Assembly: GCA_964607545.1 (NCBI GenBank)
Contig: CAZSLV010000006.1
Span: 1-34,749, forward strand
DNA: 34,749 nt
Direction of reading: 5' to 3'
From: Gudongella sp964607545
Lineage (GTDB): Bacteria > Bacillota > Clostridia > Tissierellales > Tissierellaceae
Part shown: positions 16,214 to 23,791 of the stretch, in pieces
Position numbering within the stretch: the stretch's first letter is position 1
How the letters are laid out: every line of letters starts with the position of its first letter
Notes under the pieces: generated by a model
The model's input: only the letters and a program-made list of their open reading frames with translations
Databases searched by the model: none
Told to the model about the DNA's origin: nothing
Program-made: the position numbers and the translations under genes

Positions 16214-17215
16214 TTATAGGTTCATCATTTGGATGTATCTATATAAAACTACTGCAACCTCTGCTCTTGTCATTGGTTGGTTACCTTTAAATGTATTGTC
16301 ATCGTAGCCTTTTATTAAGCCTCTTTCAATTGCATATGCAACACTTAGTCTTGCCCAGTTTGGAATTTCTTTCTCATCCTTAAAGCTTATTATTCCATTG
16401 TTTGGAACTACCTTGTTTTGCATTCTGTGTAGCATTACTGCTACTTCGTTTCTTGTTATGTTCTCTAGAGGTCTAAACTTTCCGTTACTTCCTTCTATTA
16501 AACCTGTTGCAAATGCTTTTCCAATATAGTCTGCATACCATTTTGCTGAATCCACATCTGAAAACATTCCTGAACCTTGGCTCAATGATTTGTTCCCTAA
16601 AGTTTCAACTACCAGTTTAGCAAACTCTGCCCTATTAATAGACCTATTTGGTTCAAATTGACCTGTTCCAGTCCCTGAAATTATTCCCCTACCTGCTAAT
16701 ACTTCAATAGCTTCCTTAGCCCAAGGAATATTTGCTCCTACATCTGGGAAGGTATCTATCTTTTCTGGCCATGCAGGAAGGTCTGATGATTCTGATTTAG
16801 AATAATACCATAAAATTTTATCACCATTTTTTATTTCTTTATCAATAGCACCAACATTGGGACTTTCCTCATTAACTGAATACATCCAGCCATCCATGCC
16901 TTCACTTTTTATTCCTTCAATCTCAATAATATAACCTCGGAAATCTCCAAATTCATGTGCTACTCCTGTTTTTATTAAAGCCCCTAAAGCAGTTAATCCA
17001 TATTCATCATCTTTGTCTATATTTAATACACTTGGTCCAAATATAGTTTTACCTTCAGCGTCTATAATTGCGAGATAAACCTCTACTGCTTCCTTATTTA
17101 TAGCTTCTTCTTCCTCTGCAAAAACTGGTACCGCTGGTAATATTACCATTGCAATCATTACTATCGCCATAAGTAATGTTATAAACCTTAGACCTTCCTT
17201 GTTGTTTCTAAACAT
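16214..17215 (-). CDS. Secreted DUF4430-SLH protein, putative corrinoid-binding beta module
   Basis: A 333-residue surface protein. A signal peptide (hydrophobic 12-30, cleavage near VFA33) is followed by a DUF4430 domain at about 45-140 and three SLH repeats (about 155-206, 216-266, 277-328), each with an FxDV-type start and R/NRAEF or TRAEV end. DUF4430 corresponds to the C-terminal beta domain of transcobalamin and intrinsic factor; key residues seen are GWMYSVN (109-115), PNVGA (119-123) and GDKILWYYS (131-139). SLH repeats tether it to cell-wall polymers. It starts 14 bases after the S-component gene with a GGGAGAGG site, as the last gene of the riboswitch operon. Presumed role: binding corrinoid at the surface with the alpha-barrel protein encoded first. 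Confidence 0.85.
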   Translation of the reverse strand: MFRNNKEGLRFITLLMAIVMIAMVILPAVPVFAEEEEAINKEAVEVYLAIIDAEGKTIFGPSVLNIDKDDEYGLTALGALIKTGVAHEFGDFRGYIIEIEGIKSEGMDGWMYSVNEESPNVGAIDKEIKNGDKILWYYSKSESSDLPAWPEKIDTFPDVGANIPWAKEAIEVLAGRGIISGTGTGQFEPNRSINRAEFAKLVVETLGNKSLSQGSGMFSDVDSAKWYADYIGKAFATGLIEGSNGKFRPLENITRNEVAVMLHRMQNKVVPNNGIISFKDEKEIPNWARLSVAYAIERGLIKGYDDNTFKGNQPMTRAEVAVVLYRYIQMMNL

Positions 17216-17229
17216 TTTATCCTCTCCCT

Positions 17230-17976
17230 TTATCTTAACATTCCGTATTTTACTCTTATTCTGTCTAGTTTTTCTATCATTGGCTTTGATAGAAAGTATA
17301 TGAAAAATACTGTGCTAATTGAATGAACCAAGTCATATGGGATACCTGTGGCAAAAGATGCTAGAAGCATCTTAATGCTTGCCTTGTCTGTATACATTAG
17401 GACTGAAGCTAGGTTCATTAGGCCACCGTATAAAAAAAATGTTGTTATGAATCCATATATTGATAGGCTCAGTCTGGATTTCTTTAATAAGCCTTTTTTA
17501 ACTAAGATCCCTGCTAAAAACCCTGTTAGGCCAAGGGCAAACATCTGCCATGGGGTCCAGGGACCTTGACCAAAGAAAAAGTTCGATACAAAGGCACTCA
17601 TTGCGCCCACTAAAAAGCCCGCTTCTGGCCCAAAGGCTATACCTGATATTATTACTATTGCCATCATAGGCTTAAAGGCTGGTACCATAAAAAATATTGT
17701 TCTTCCCATTACTGCTAGGGCTGCAAGCACTGCTATAACAATAAGTTCTCTTGCCTTTGGATCTCTATTTTCAAACACCATAAAGAAGGGTACCAGGGTG
17801 TATATTATTAAGAACATAGAGACAAAATAATACTTCCTATCATTTAAAAAAACCATGCCAAACCATATGGTTAAGGGTACCAAGACCAAGATTATAAATC
17901 CTGATACCAAGGACCTTTTTTTAATCCCTGGATGTTCTATATATTTATTGTTATTTATAATCCATTCATTTTGCAT
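17230..17976 (-). CDS. ECF transporter S component, probably for cobalamin
   Basis: The substrate-binding membrane subunit of an energy-coupling-factor importer, 248 residues. The core S-component fold starts near residue 75 with ARELIVIAVLAALAVMGR and continues through FKPMMAIVIISGIAFGPEAG and FGQGPWTPWQM (135-145), a segment shared with S components near B12-related genes. Two extra hydrophobic helices (about 23-44 and 49-68) precede the six-helix core. It overlaps the ATPase gene by 22 bases and has GAGGATG as ribosome-binding site. Cobalamin specificity is inferred from the upstream riboswitch and the intrinsic-factor-like neighbours. Confidence 0.85.
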   Translation of the reverse strand: MQNEWIINNNKYIEHPGIKKRSLVSGFIILVLVPLTIWFGMVFLNDRKYYFVSMFLIIYTLVPFFMVFENRDPKARELIVIAVLAALAVMGRTIFFMVPAFKPMMAIVIISGIAFGPEAGFLVGAMSAFVSNFFFGQGPWTPWQMFALGLTGFLAGILVKKGLLKKSRLSLSIYGFITTFFLYGGLMNLASVLMYTDKASIKMLLASFATGIPYDLVHSISTVFFIYFLSKPMIEKLDRIRVKYGMLR

Positions 17977-19601
17977 AATACTATCACATCCTCTGTGGTT
18001 ACGGCATTTTCAAATACATGCCTTGACATCCTATTTGCCCCTGTGGTGTAGAAACTGTTACCTGAGAAGAATTCTCTTGGTCTTTGTGTAGCTATAATTG
18101 AGCCATTAAAAATAAGTGAAACCCTATCTGAGTAGTGGGCGCAAAACTCAATATCATGGGATACCATAACTATTGTGGTACCTTTATTAACTAGGTCCCT
18201 TAAAATACTCCCTAGCTTTATTTTAAAGTGGCTATCTAGGGCCTTTGTTGGTTCATCTAAGAGGAGTATCTTTGGATTTAGTAGGAGGACTTTAGCCATT
18301 GCTAACTTTTGCTGTTCCCCCCCACTTAAGTCGTAGGGGTGTCTTTTTAAGATTTCTTCTAGGTCTAGCATTTTTATTATTTCATTAGCCCTTTCTTCCC
18401 GTCTATTCCTATCTTTTTCAATTGATTTTACCATTTCATAAATATCTCTTTCTACAGTCATTTCAACAAATAGGGCTTGGGGGTTTTGGGGTAAAAATGC
18501 AATATTTGAATCAAGATTCATTTTTCCCCTGTAGGGTTTGTTCAAGCCTCCAAGTAAGGATAACATGGTTGTCTTACCTGTCCCATTGCCTCCTACAATA
18601 GAATGAAATTCCCCTTTTTTTATCTGGATTGAAAGGTCTTCTATTACATCTTTTTCATTACGATTATACTTAAACCAAACATCCATCAATTCCATTACAA
18701 TTTCTTTTTCCTCATCATTTTCTTTTTCATTGATAATCTTTGGGTGTTTAATAATCTTGTTTTCTACTTTTTCACTTAACCATTCCCTGCTAGCTTTAAT
18801 CGATAAGGGGTAGGCCCTTGTCTTTGCGTCTTCCCCTTCTACTGCTGCAAATACATTCATATATGATGGGAGGGCCTTTGACATAATATGGCCTGATTCT
18901 AGGATCAACCTGCTTGCAAGTTCAGGTTTTGCATCTATAATTACTTGCCCCTCATCCATGACTAGAATTCTATCACTCATAGGAAACAGTTCCCCAAGTC
19001 TATGTTCTGAGATTATTATCGTAGTACCAATATCTAAATTTATTTTTTTAATGGTATCTAAAAATTCTGTGGCTGCTAGTGGGTCAAGTTGGGCTGTTGG
19101 CTCATCTAATACTAATACATCTGGTTGCATAGTCATAATTGAAGCTAGGTTTAAGAGTTGTTTTTGGCCACCTGATAGGTCTGTAACCTTCTTCTTAAAC
19201 CAGTTACTTATTCCAAAGAAGGTAGCCATCTCTGCTACTCTTAAGCGTATAGTATTATTGTCATAGCCTAGGCTTTCAAGACCAAAGGCTAATTCATGAT
19301 AAACCCTATCTGTAACTATGGCATGTTCTGGATTTTGGAGGACATAACCAATCTTTGAAGTTTGAGTCCTTAGGTCTACTTCATCAATTTTTACCCCATT
19401 AAAAAATATGTCACCTTTTTTAATTCCATAGGGTGTTAAGGCTGGTTTAAGATGCCTTAAAAGGGTACTTTTTCCACTTGATGATTCTCCACATATGGTA
19501 ACAAACTCACCTTGTTTAATGGTTAAGTTAACATTTTTTAGTTGTCTTGTCTTTTCTTCTGGATAGGAGAAACTTAAATCTCTAATTTTAAATGTTTCCA
19601 T
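17955..19601 (-). CDS. ECF transporter double ATPase (fused EcfA-EcfA')
   Basis: A 548-residue fusion of two ABC ATPase domains that energises the ECF importer from the cytoplasmic side. Domain 1: Walker A GESSSGKST (38-46), Q-loop Gln at 89, LSGGQ (142-146), Walker B VLVLDEPTAQ and switch His200. Domain 2: Walker A GGNGTGKTT (337-345), LSGGE (425-429), ILLLDEPTKA and His482. Both sites look competent. A charged linker of about 60 residues (around 240-300) joins them. Most ECF modules use two separate genes. GGAGG lies eight bases before the ATG, and the start overlaps the EcfT end by 28 bases. Confidence 0.93.
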   Translation of the reverse strand: METFKIRDLSFSYPEEKTRQLKNVNLTIKQGEFVTICGESSSGKSTLLRHLKPALTPYGIKKGDIFFNGVKIDEVDLRTQTSKIGYVLQNPEHAIVTDRVYHELAFGLESLGYDNNTIRLRVAEMATFFGISNWFKKKVTDLSGGQKQLLNLASIMTMQPDVLVLDEPTAQLDPLAATEFLDTIKKINLDIGTTIIISEHRLGELFPMSDRILVMDEGQVIIDAKPELASRLILESGHIMSKALPSYMNVFAAVEGEDAKTRAYPLSIKASREWLSEKVENKIIKHPKIINEKENDEEKEIVMELMDVWFKYNRNEKDVIEDLSIQIKKGEFHSIVGGNGTGKTTMLSLLGGLNKPYRGKMNLDSNIAFLPQNPQALFVEMTVERDIYEMVKSIEKDRNRREERANEIIKMLDLEEILKRHPYDLSGGEQQKLAMAKVLLLNPKILLLDEPTKALDSHFKIKLGSILRDLVNKGTTIVMVSHDIEFCAHYSDRVSLIFNGSIIATQRPREFFSGNSFYTTGANRMSRHVFENAVTTEDVIVLCKMNGL

Positions 19602-20467
19602 TTTAAGTCCTCCATTATCCCTATAATTGTTGGTAAAAAGAATATAATTCCTATGCTTAGATAAAATGTTAGGCTATAAGGAGAAAATTCAGCCCATCTT
19701 ATTGTTGGGTATATCCTAAAGTAAAATCGACCTATGCTAATTCCATATATAAATACTATTATTAGGACTCCTAAACTTGCTGCAAGAACTTGGTCTCTGC
19801 TATCGAATCGGAATATAGAAAAGCTTGTTCTCCCCTTTAGGCCATAGCCTCTTGCTTTCATGCTATCTGCTGTTTCTACTCCATTTTCAAGTGCCCAGGT
19901 CAACATTATGGATAGTGTTTTTAATCCATTTTTTGCTCTTTGGTATATATTCCCTGTACGAAAATCTCTACCAATTCCCCTTTGGGCATTGGAGATAATT
20001 TTTATCTGAGCCTTGTACATGGGTACTAACCTTAATATCATAGAAAATATTAGGGAGGTCTTAGGTAAGATTCTCCCAAATAAATAAATGGTCTTATCTG
20101 ATGATATGACTTCGTTAAAACAGGAAAACCAAATTATGACAGACCCAATCATAAGGGCTGAAAATATTCCATATACGAGAGACTCAAGTGTTATGGGGTT
20201 TCCATTGTTAAAATATCCTAGTATAGTGGCTCCTTCGTGTACAAATAATACATTGATTCCAGCTGCAAATAACATTAAGGGGACCATGTATAGTAAATTA
20301 AACTTTAGGGCTTTCCTTCCCTTTAATCTAAGAGAATATACAAAGGCTCCTGTGTATGAGAGTAGTAAAATTATAGGGTTTAGTAAAAAAACACTTGTAC
20401 CTATTACTACTATGAAAAATAAAATATTTAGGATTGGGTGGTAGGTATAAAAGGGGTCTTTATTCAT
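19574..20467 (-). CDS. ECF transporter transmembrane T component
   Basis: The scaffold membrane subunit (EcfT/CbiQ family) that couples the S component to the two ATPase domains. Several transmembrane helices (for example about 15-45, 62-80, 102-120 and two near the C terminus) surround a cytoplasmic region with the two Ala-Arg-Gly-type coupling motifs: AQRG (about 161-164) and KARGYG (about 204-209). The start is taken as the ATG at 20467; the frame extends three codons to a TTG at 20476 without a better site. It overlaps the preceding DUF4430 gene and the following ATPase gene, so the transporter genes are translationally coupled. Confidence 0.9.
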   Translation of the reverse strand: MNKDPFYTYHPILNILFFIVVIGTSVFLLNPIILLLSYTGAFVYSLRLKGRKALKFNLLYMVPLMLFAAGINVLFVHEGATILGYFNNGNPITLESLVYGIFSALMIGSVIIWFSCFNEVISSDKTIYLFGRILPKTSLIFSMILRLVPMYKAQIKIISNAQRGIGRDFRTGNIYQRAKNGLKTLSIMLTWALENGVETADSMKARGYGLKGRTSFSIFRFDSRDQVLAASLGVLIIVFIYGISIGRFYFRIYPTIRWAEFSPYSLTFYLSIGIIFFLPTIIGIMEDLKWKHLKLEI

Positions 20468-21209
20468 TAAAATCAAATCCCAAATCTCGTCCTAAGTCAC
20501 ATGTGTATAACAATCTCACAACATCTCCATCTTTTAACTCATAGTTAGTAGTACCAAGGTTGGGTGATATATCATTTACTGCATACATCCACCCACTTAA
20601 TTCTCCACAGTCAAATTCATAAATATTACCTATCCCCTCTATATAATTAGAGTTGTATATTGGTGTCATCACATATTCCATATGGATTTTATTTTTCTTC
20701 ATTTCACGAAGGAGGACATTAAATGCTGATTCTCCCTGGTAAAACTCTACTTCTTGAGGGGGAAATATCCACCCATCTTCTGGTATAAGTTCAAGCTTTT
20801 CTTCTTTTACTATTTCCTTTTTATCAAGTAGAGTCTTAACAGATACTGATAAGGTCACTGTCAAGCTTTTAGGTTCACTAGAAGCAGGAGGAAGTTCTTC
20901 CTCTTTCTTATTTAGTGTCAAATCCCCATCTTGTCCTTTTTCCTCTTCATTTTTAATATTTTCAATATCTTCTTGGTCTTCTTCTAAACTTATATCTGGG
21001 TTAATATCTACTTCTTCAAGTTTGTTTAAGTCATCCTTATTACTTGTATTTACTTCTTCTTTGACCTCTTTATTAGGATTAGCCTTAACTTCTTCAGTTT
21101 TATTAGCTTCTAAGGTTTGAGAGTTTCCCTCTTTTAGCATTTGAATTCCAAGTACTAAAACAAGGATTAAAAAAACACTACCTAACCCTAGCCAAATTTT
21201 TCTACTCAT
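20460..21209 (-). CDS. Membrane-tethered DUF4430 protein, putative corrinoid-binding beta module
   Basis: A 249-residue protein with an uncleaved-looking N-terminal membrane helix (about 5-24), a long acidic low-complexity stalk rich in Glu, Lys, Asn and Asp (about 28-112), and a C-terminal DUF4430 domain (about 115-240). Conserved beta-domain residues are GWMYAVN (206-212), PNLG (216-219) and DGDVVRLLYT (227-236), closely matching the DUF4430 of the last operon gene. The stalk could span the cell wall so the domain delivers ligand to the S component. GGAAAGGATTAG precedes the ATG. It lies 31 bases after the alpha-barrel protein gene and overlaps EcfT. No lipobox is present. Confidence 0.85.
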   Translation of the reverse strand: MSRKIWLGLGSVFLILVLVLGIQMLKEGNSQTLEANKTEEVKANPNKEVKEEVNTSNKDDLNKLEEVDINPDISLEEDQEDIENIKNEEEKGQDGDLTLNKKEEELPPASSEPKSLTVTLSVSVKTLLDKKEIVKEEKLELIPEDGWIFPPQEVEFYQGESAFNVLLREMKKNKIHMEYVMTPIYNSNYIEGIGNIYEFDCGELSGWMYAVNDISPNLGTTNYELKDGDVVRLLYTCDLGRDLGFDFNE

Positions 21210-21240
21210 AATAATCTAATCCTTTCCTAACATTTCTTTC

Positions 21241-22779
21241 TTAATCTAATAACCTATATAGCATGCCAGCTACTTCGCTCCTTGTTGCATCCCTACTTGC
21301 TTCTATATATACAATACTATTTGGTATATAAGCTTTTTTTACACCAAAGGCAAGTTGGACCTTACTCCAATCCTTTATTTCCATATAATCAGGAAATTGG
21401 CTAAGGTAGTTTCTTATTTCAAGGTCTGACATCCTTGTATCTATCCCCTTATATTTTGCCATATTGTATATTATTACTCCCGCTTCCTGTCTTGATATAT
21501 TGTTGTTTGGTCTGAAGGTATTATCTGGATACCCATTAATTAATTGAGATTTTTTGGCTCCTCCTACATAAGAACTAAACCAGTCAGATTCTTTTACATC
21601 AAGAAAGCCATGGTCTTTTGATTCTTTTAATTTAAGGGCCCTAGTAATAAGGGCTGCAAATTCAGATCTTTTTATGTTTTGATTTGGTTTAAATTCAATC
21701 TGGCTAACGCCTTCAATGATACCAGCCTTATTTAAGCTTACAATTGCTTCCTTTTCTGGGTCAGTATCTATATCCATAAATGGATTGTCCCCCATGTTTG
21801 AATTAACTTCATTACTAACCTTTTCTATATTTATATCAGTCATATCAAATAATGCCTTGTTTACATTCTTATACCTTAAATAGGACACTAAGGAATAAAA
21901 TACTTGTTCTGTTGCTATCTTATCTGTCTTTGTTCCCTTTATGTGAGAAAAACCGCCATCCTTATTACGAAAATTATTGATTAAATTATCAATAATAGTA
22001 TTTCCATTTTTAATAAACCTTGCATCTCTTGTTGGGTCAATTCCAAGACTTGATAGGGCAAGTAAGACTTGTGCACTACTTTCAGCATTTTCAGCTCCCA
22101 TAGTTTCAAAGCCTCCTACTTGATTCTGAGAATTTGATAAAAAGCTTAAGGCCCTTTCTATATAGGGTTTTACATCTTTTCTTTCCTTATACTTAGCTAA
22201 ACTTGTTATTACCATTCCCGTTATATCTGCATCTGCCTTATTTGAACTAAGGGCCCAGCCACCGCCTTCTTTTTCATTATCTAGAATATATTTAATTAGA
22301 TTTTCTTTAGGGATGGGACTTTGATAAGTGTTAGAGTCTATCGCTATTAAAGCAAATGTTGGTCCGTTTATGCCTTGGATAGTCAAATTGTCTATATCTG
22401 ATAAGTAGTTTAATAAGTTATAGCCCCCTATGTCTTGAGGATTTACCCCTAAGCTTGTTAAGGCAAGGATTGCCTTTGAGTATTCAGTATACTTACTTGT
22501 TGAAAGCTTACCCTTATTATCACTTAATTCTTTGCTTAGGTCTTTGAGGTAATTTTCTGTAATATCTTTTATATCTATTTTCCCATATCTAGCTAAACCT
22601 ATAATAGGCCAAGCATCTGTAAAAGCTTCCTTGTTTTTTAACATATAATATCCTGTTTCTTCTACAATATCTTCTACATTATATAAACTTTCCCCATAAG
22701 CTACTCCAGTCTCAAACATTCCAAAGGTCATAGGTAGTAGCAAGGCTATAAGTAAAAGTAAAGATAAATTTCTTTTCAT
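21241..22779 (-). CDS. Secreted alpha/alpha-barrel SLH protein, intrinsic-factor-like
   Basis: A 512-residue surface protein. A signal peptide (core 4-20, cleavage near residue 27-30) leads into an all-helical domain (about 31-312) built of repeated helix pairs with GGGWAL (172-177), VGGF (221-224) and GGFS (275-278). These Gly-Gly turns and helix spacing are those of the prenyltransferase-like alpha6/alpha6 barrel that forms the N-terminal cobalamin-binding half of intrinsic factor and transcobalamin. Three SLH repeats follow (about 333-380, 391-440, 461-512). It is first behind the cobalamin riboswitch and followed by a DUF4430 protein. Terpene-cyclase activity is unlikely because no DxDD or DDxxD motif is seen. 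Presumed role: capture of B12 or other corrinoids at the cell surface. Confidence 0.82.
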   Translation of the reverse strand: MKRNLSLLLLIALLLPMTFGMFETGVAYGESLYNVEDIVEETGYYMLKNKEAFTDAWPIIGLARYGKIDIKDITENYLKDLSKELSDNKGKLSTSKYTEYSKAILALTSLGVNPQDIGGYNLLNYLSDIDNLTIQGINGPTFALIAIDSNTYQSPIPKENLIKYILDNEKEGGGWALSSNKADADITGMVITSLAKYKERKDVKPYIERALSFLSNSQNQVGGFETMGAENAESSAQVLLALSSLGIDPTRDARFIKNGNTIIDNLINNFRNKDGGFSHIKGTKTDKIATEQVFYSLVSYLRYKNVNKALFDMTDINIEKVSNEVNSNMGDNPFMDIDTDPEKEAIVSLNKAGIIEGVSQIEFKPNQNIKRSEFAALITRALKLKESKDHGFLDVKESDWFSSYVGGAKKSQLINGYPDNTFRPNNNISRQEAGVIIYNMAKYKGIDTRMSDLEIRNYLSQFPDYMEIKDWSKVQLAFGVKKAYIPNSIVYIEASRDATRSEVAGMLYRLLD

Positions 22780-22820
22780 AAAGGTTTTTCCTTTCTTTAT
22801 AACAAATAATATTTTCCATT

Positions 22821-22854
22821 AAAAAAGCACTTACCCATATTCCCCGGTAAATGC
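22821..22854 (-). terminator. Riboswitch-controlled intrinsic terminator
   Basis: On the minus strand GCATTTACC (22854-22846) pairs with GGTAAGTGC (22835-22827), one G-U, around a 10-nt loop, followed by TTTTTT (22826-22821). It lies between the cobalamin aptamer and the first operon gene, as expected for the off state when ligand is bound. A second hairpin, TACATGT-AAA-ACATGTA, lies just before it and may belong to the switching region. Confidence 0.85.
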
Positions 22855-22920
22855 CCAACTTACATGTTTTACATGTAGATATTTTTCACTTGTTTTATAC
22901 AAAGAAAACAAAATGAGAGC

Positions 22921-23062
22921 ATTGTCGGCAAATATCCTGACTTAGCTTCATTGCTCCCTCTGCCTTCCCGTATAATACAGTGGCTTTGTCTTAGAGTTTG
23001 CTCAGCATTCACAGTGACTTGTTCGTGTGGGAATCTCACCCAGCTTCCTTACGTATGACAAT
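22921..23062 (-). promoter_or_regulatory. Cobalamin (B12) riboswitch
   Basis: Read on the minus strand, the segment contains the conserved landmarks of the cobalamin aptamer in order: GCTGGGTGAGATTCCCACAC, then GTCACTGTGA, then GCCACTG, ACGGGAAGGC, GAAGC, and GTCAGGATATTTGCCGAC. P1 can form from ATTGTC at the 5' side (23062-23057) and GACAAT at the 3' side (22921-22926). It sits 142 bases before the first gene of the ECF/intrinsic-factor-like operon with an intrinsic terminator between them. High adenosylcobalamin or a related corrinoid is expected to switch the operon off. Confidence 0.93.
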
Positions 23063-23075
23063 TTTAATTACTTTA

Positions 23076-23104
23076 ATTATACATCAAGTTTATACTTCCA
23101 TCAA
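23076..23104 (-). promoter_or_regulatory. Promoter of the cobalamin operon
   Basis: On the minus strand TTGATG (23104-23099) and TATAAT (23081-23076) are spaced by 17 bases. Transcription would start near 23069, a few bases before the aptamer P1 helix. The -35 begins 18 bases after the stop of the FMN reductase gene. Confidence 0.75.
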
Positions 23105-23121
23105 GAATATTTGTTTATACT

Positions 23122-23667
23122 TTAACCATCTATTAGTTTTGCCCATTCTTCAAATCTTTCCATAATCTTATCGACATATTCTAAAGTCCTCTTATCAGTA
23201 AACTTACCTTCCTCATCAAATAATTTATCTACATTAGGAATGAGTATATGATTACCTGGAAGAACCATACTAGCTAGACCTGGGGCATTTAGGACCTTTC
23301 TTAAGTCTCCTTGGCACCTTGCTGTTCCAACATTTCCATCGGATGCACCAAGTATCATAAGAGGTTTGTTTGCTAAAACCCTATCGACACGAGAACACCA
23401 ATCTATGGCATTTTTTAAAACCCCCGGTATGGAGTGGTTATATTCTGGTGTTACAATTATCACTCCTTCTGCCTTTTTTATACTATCCTTAAAATCTAGA
23501 ACAGAAACTGGTGGGTCATCTTCTATGTCTTCGTTGAATAAGGGTAGGTCGTTTAATCTTAGTATCTTAATATCGTGAGTTTTTTCGTATCTTTCTTTTA
23601 ATGTCTTTGCTATTTTTAAGTTATATGAATCTTTTCTTAAACTTCCAACTATTGCTACCAATTTCAT
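23122..23667 (-). CDS. NADPH-dependent FMN reductase family protein
   Basis: A 181-residue flavodoxin-like quinone/chromate/azo-type reductase (FMN_red, ChrR-like). The FMN phosphate loop is GSLRKDSYN (8-16), the isoalloxazine-side motif is TPEYNHSIPGVLKNAIDW (73-90), and the GASDGNVGTAR segment is typical. It transfers electrons from NAD(P)H to flavin, quinones or other acceptors in the cytosol. AAAGGAG precedes the ATG. It is upstream of, and in the same direction as, the riboswitch operon with no terminator seen between. A supporting role in cob(III)alamin reduction is possible but unproven. Confidence 0.92.
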   Translation of the reverse strand: MKLVAIVGSLRKDSYNLKIAKTLKERYEKTHDIKILRLNDLPLFNEDIEDDPPVSVLDFKDSIKKAEGVIIVTPEYNHSIPGVLKNAIDWCSRVDRVLANKPLMILGASDGNVGTARCQGDLRKVLNAPGLASMVLPGNHILIPNVDKLFDEEGKFTDKRTLEYVDKIMERFEEWAKLIDG

Positions 23668-23754
23668 TTAATCAGCTCCTTTATAACTTTATACCCGACT
23701 ATTATCTTTAGTAACTATACTTATTGATTTTAAAATACTCTTTCCTTTTGTTTA

Positions 23755-23763
23755 TGTTATAAT
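23755..23763 (+). promoter_or_regulatory. Extended -10 promoter of the EamA gene
   Basis: TGTTATAAT (TG one base before a perfect TATAAT at 23758-23763) lies 28 bases before the ATG. No good -35 is seen, fitting an extended -10 type promoter. Confidence 0.55.
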
Positions 23764-23791
23764 TGTTTTATTAAAGAAACCAGGTGAGAAA

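Noticed and set aside
21241..22779. Terpene cyclase or prenyltransferase function for the alpha/alpha-barrel protein
   Set aside because: The barrel-type repeats are similar in pattern, but it is secreted with SLH anchors and lacks DxDD/DDxxD catalytic motifs; the riboswitch context favours corrinoid binding.
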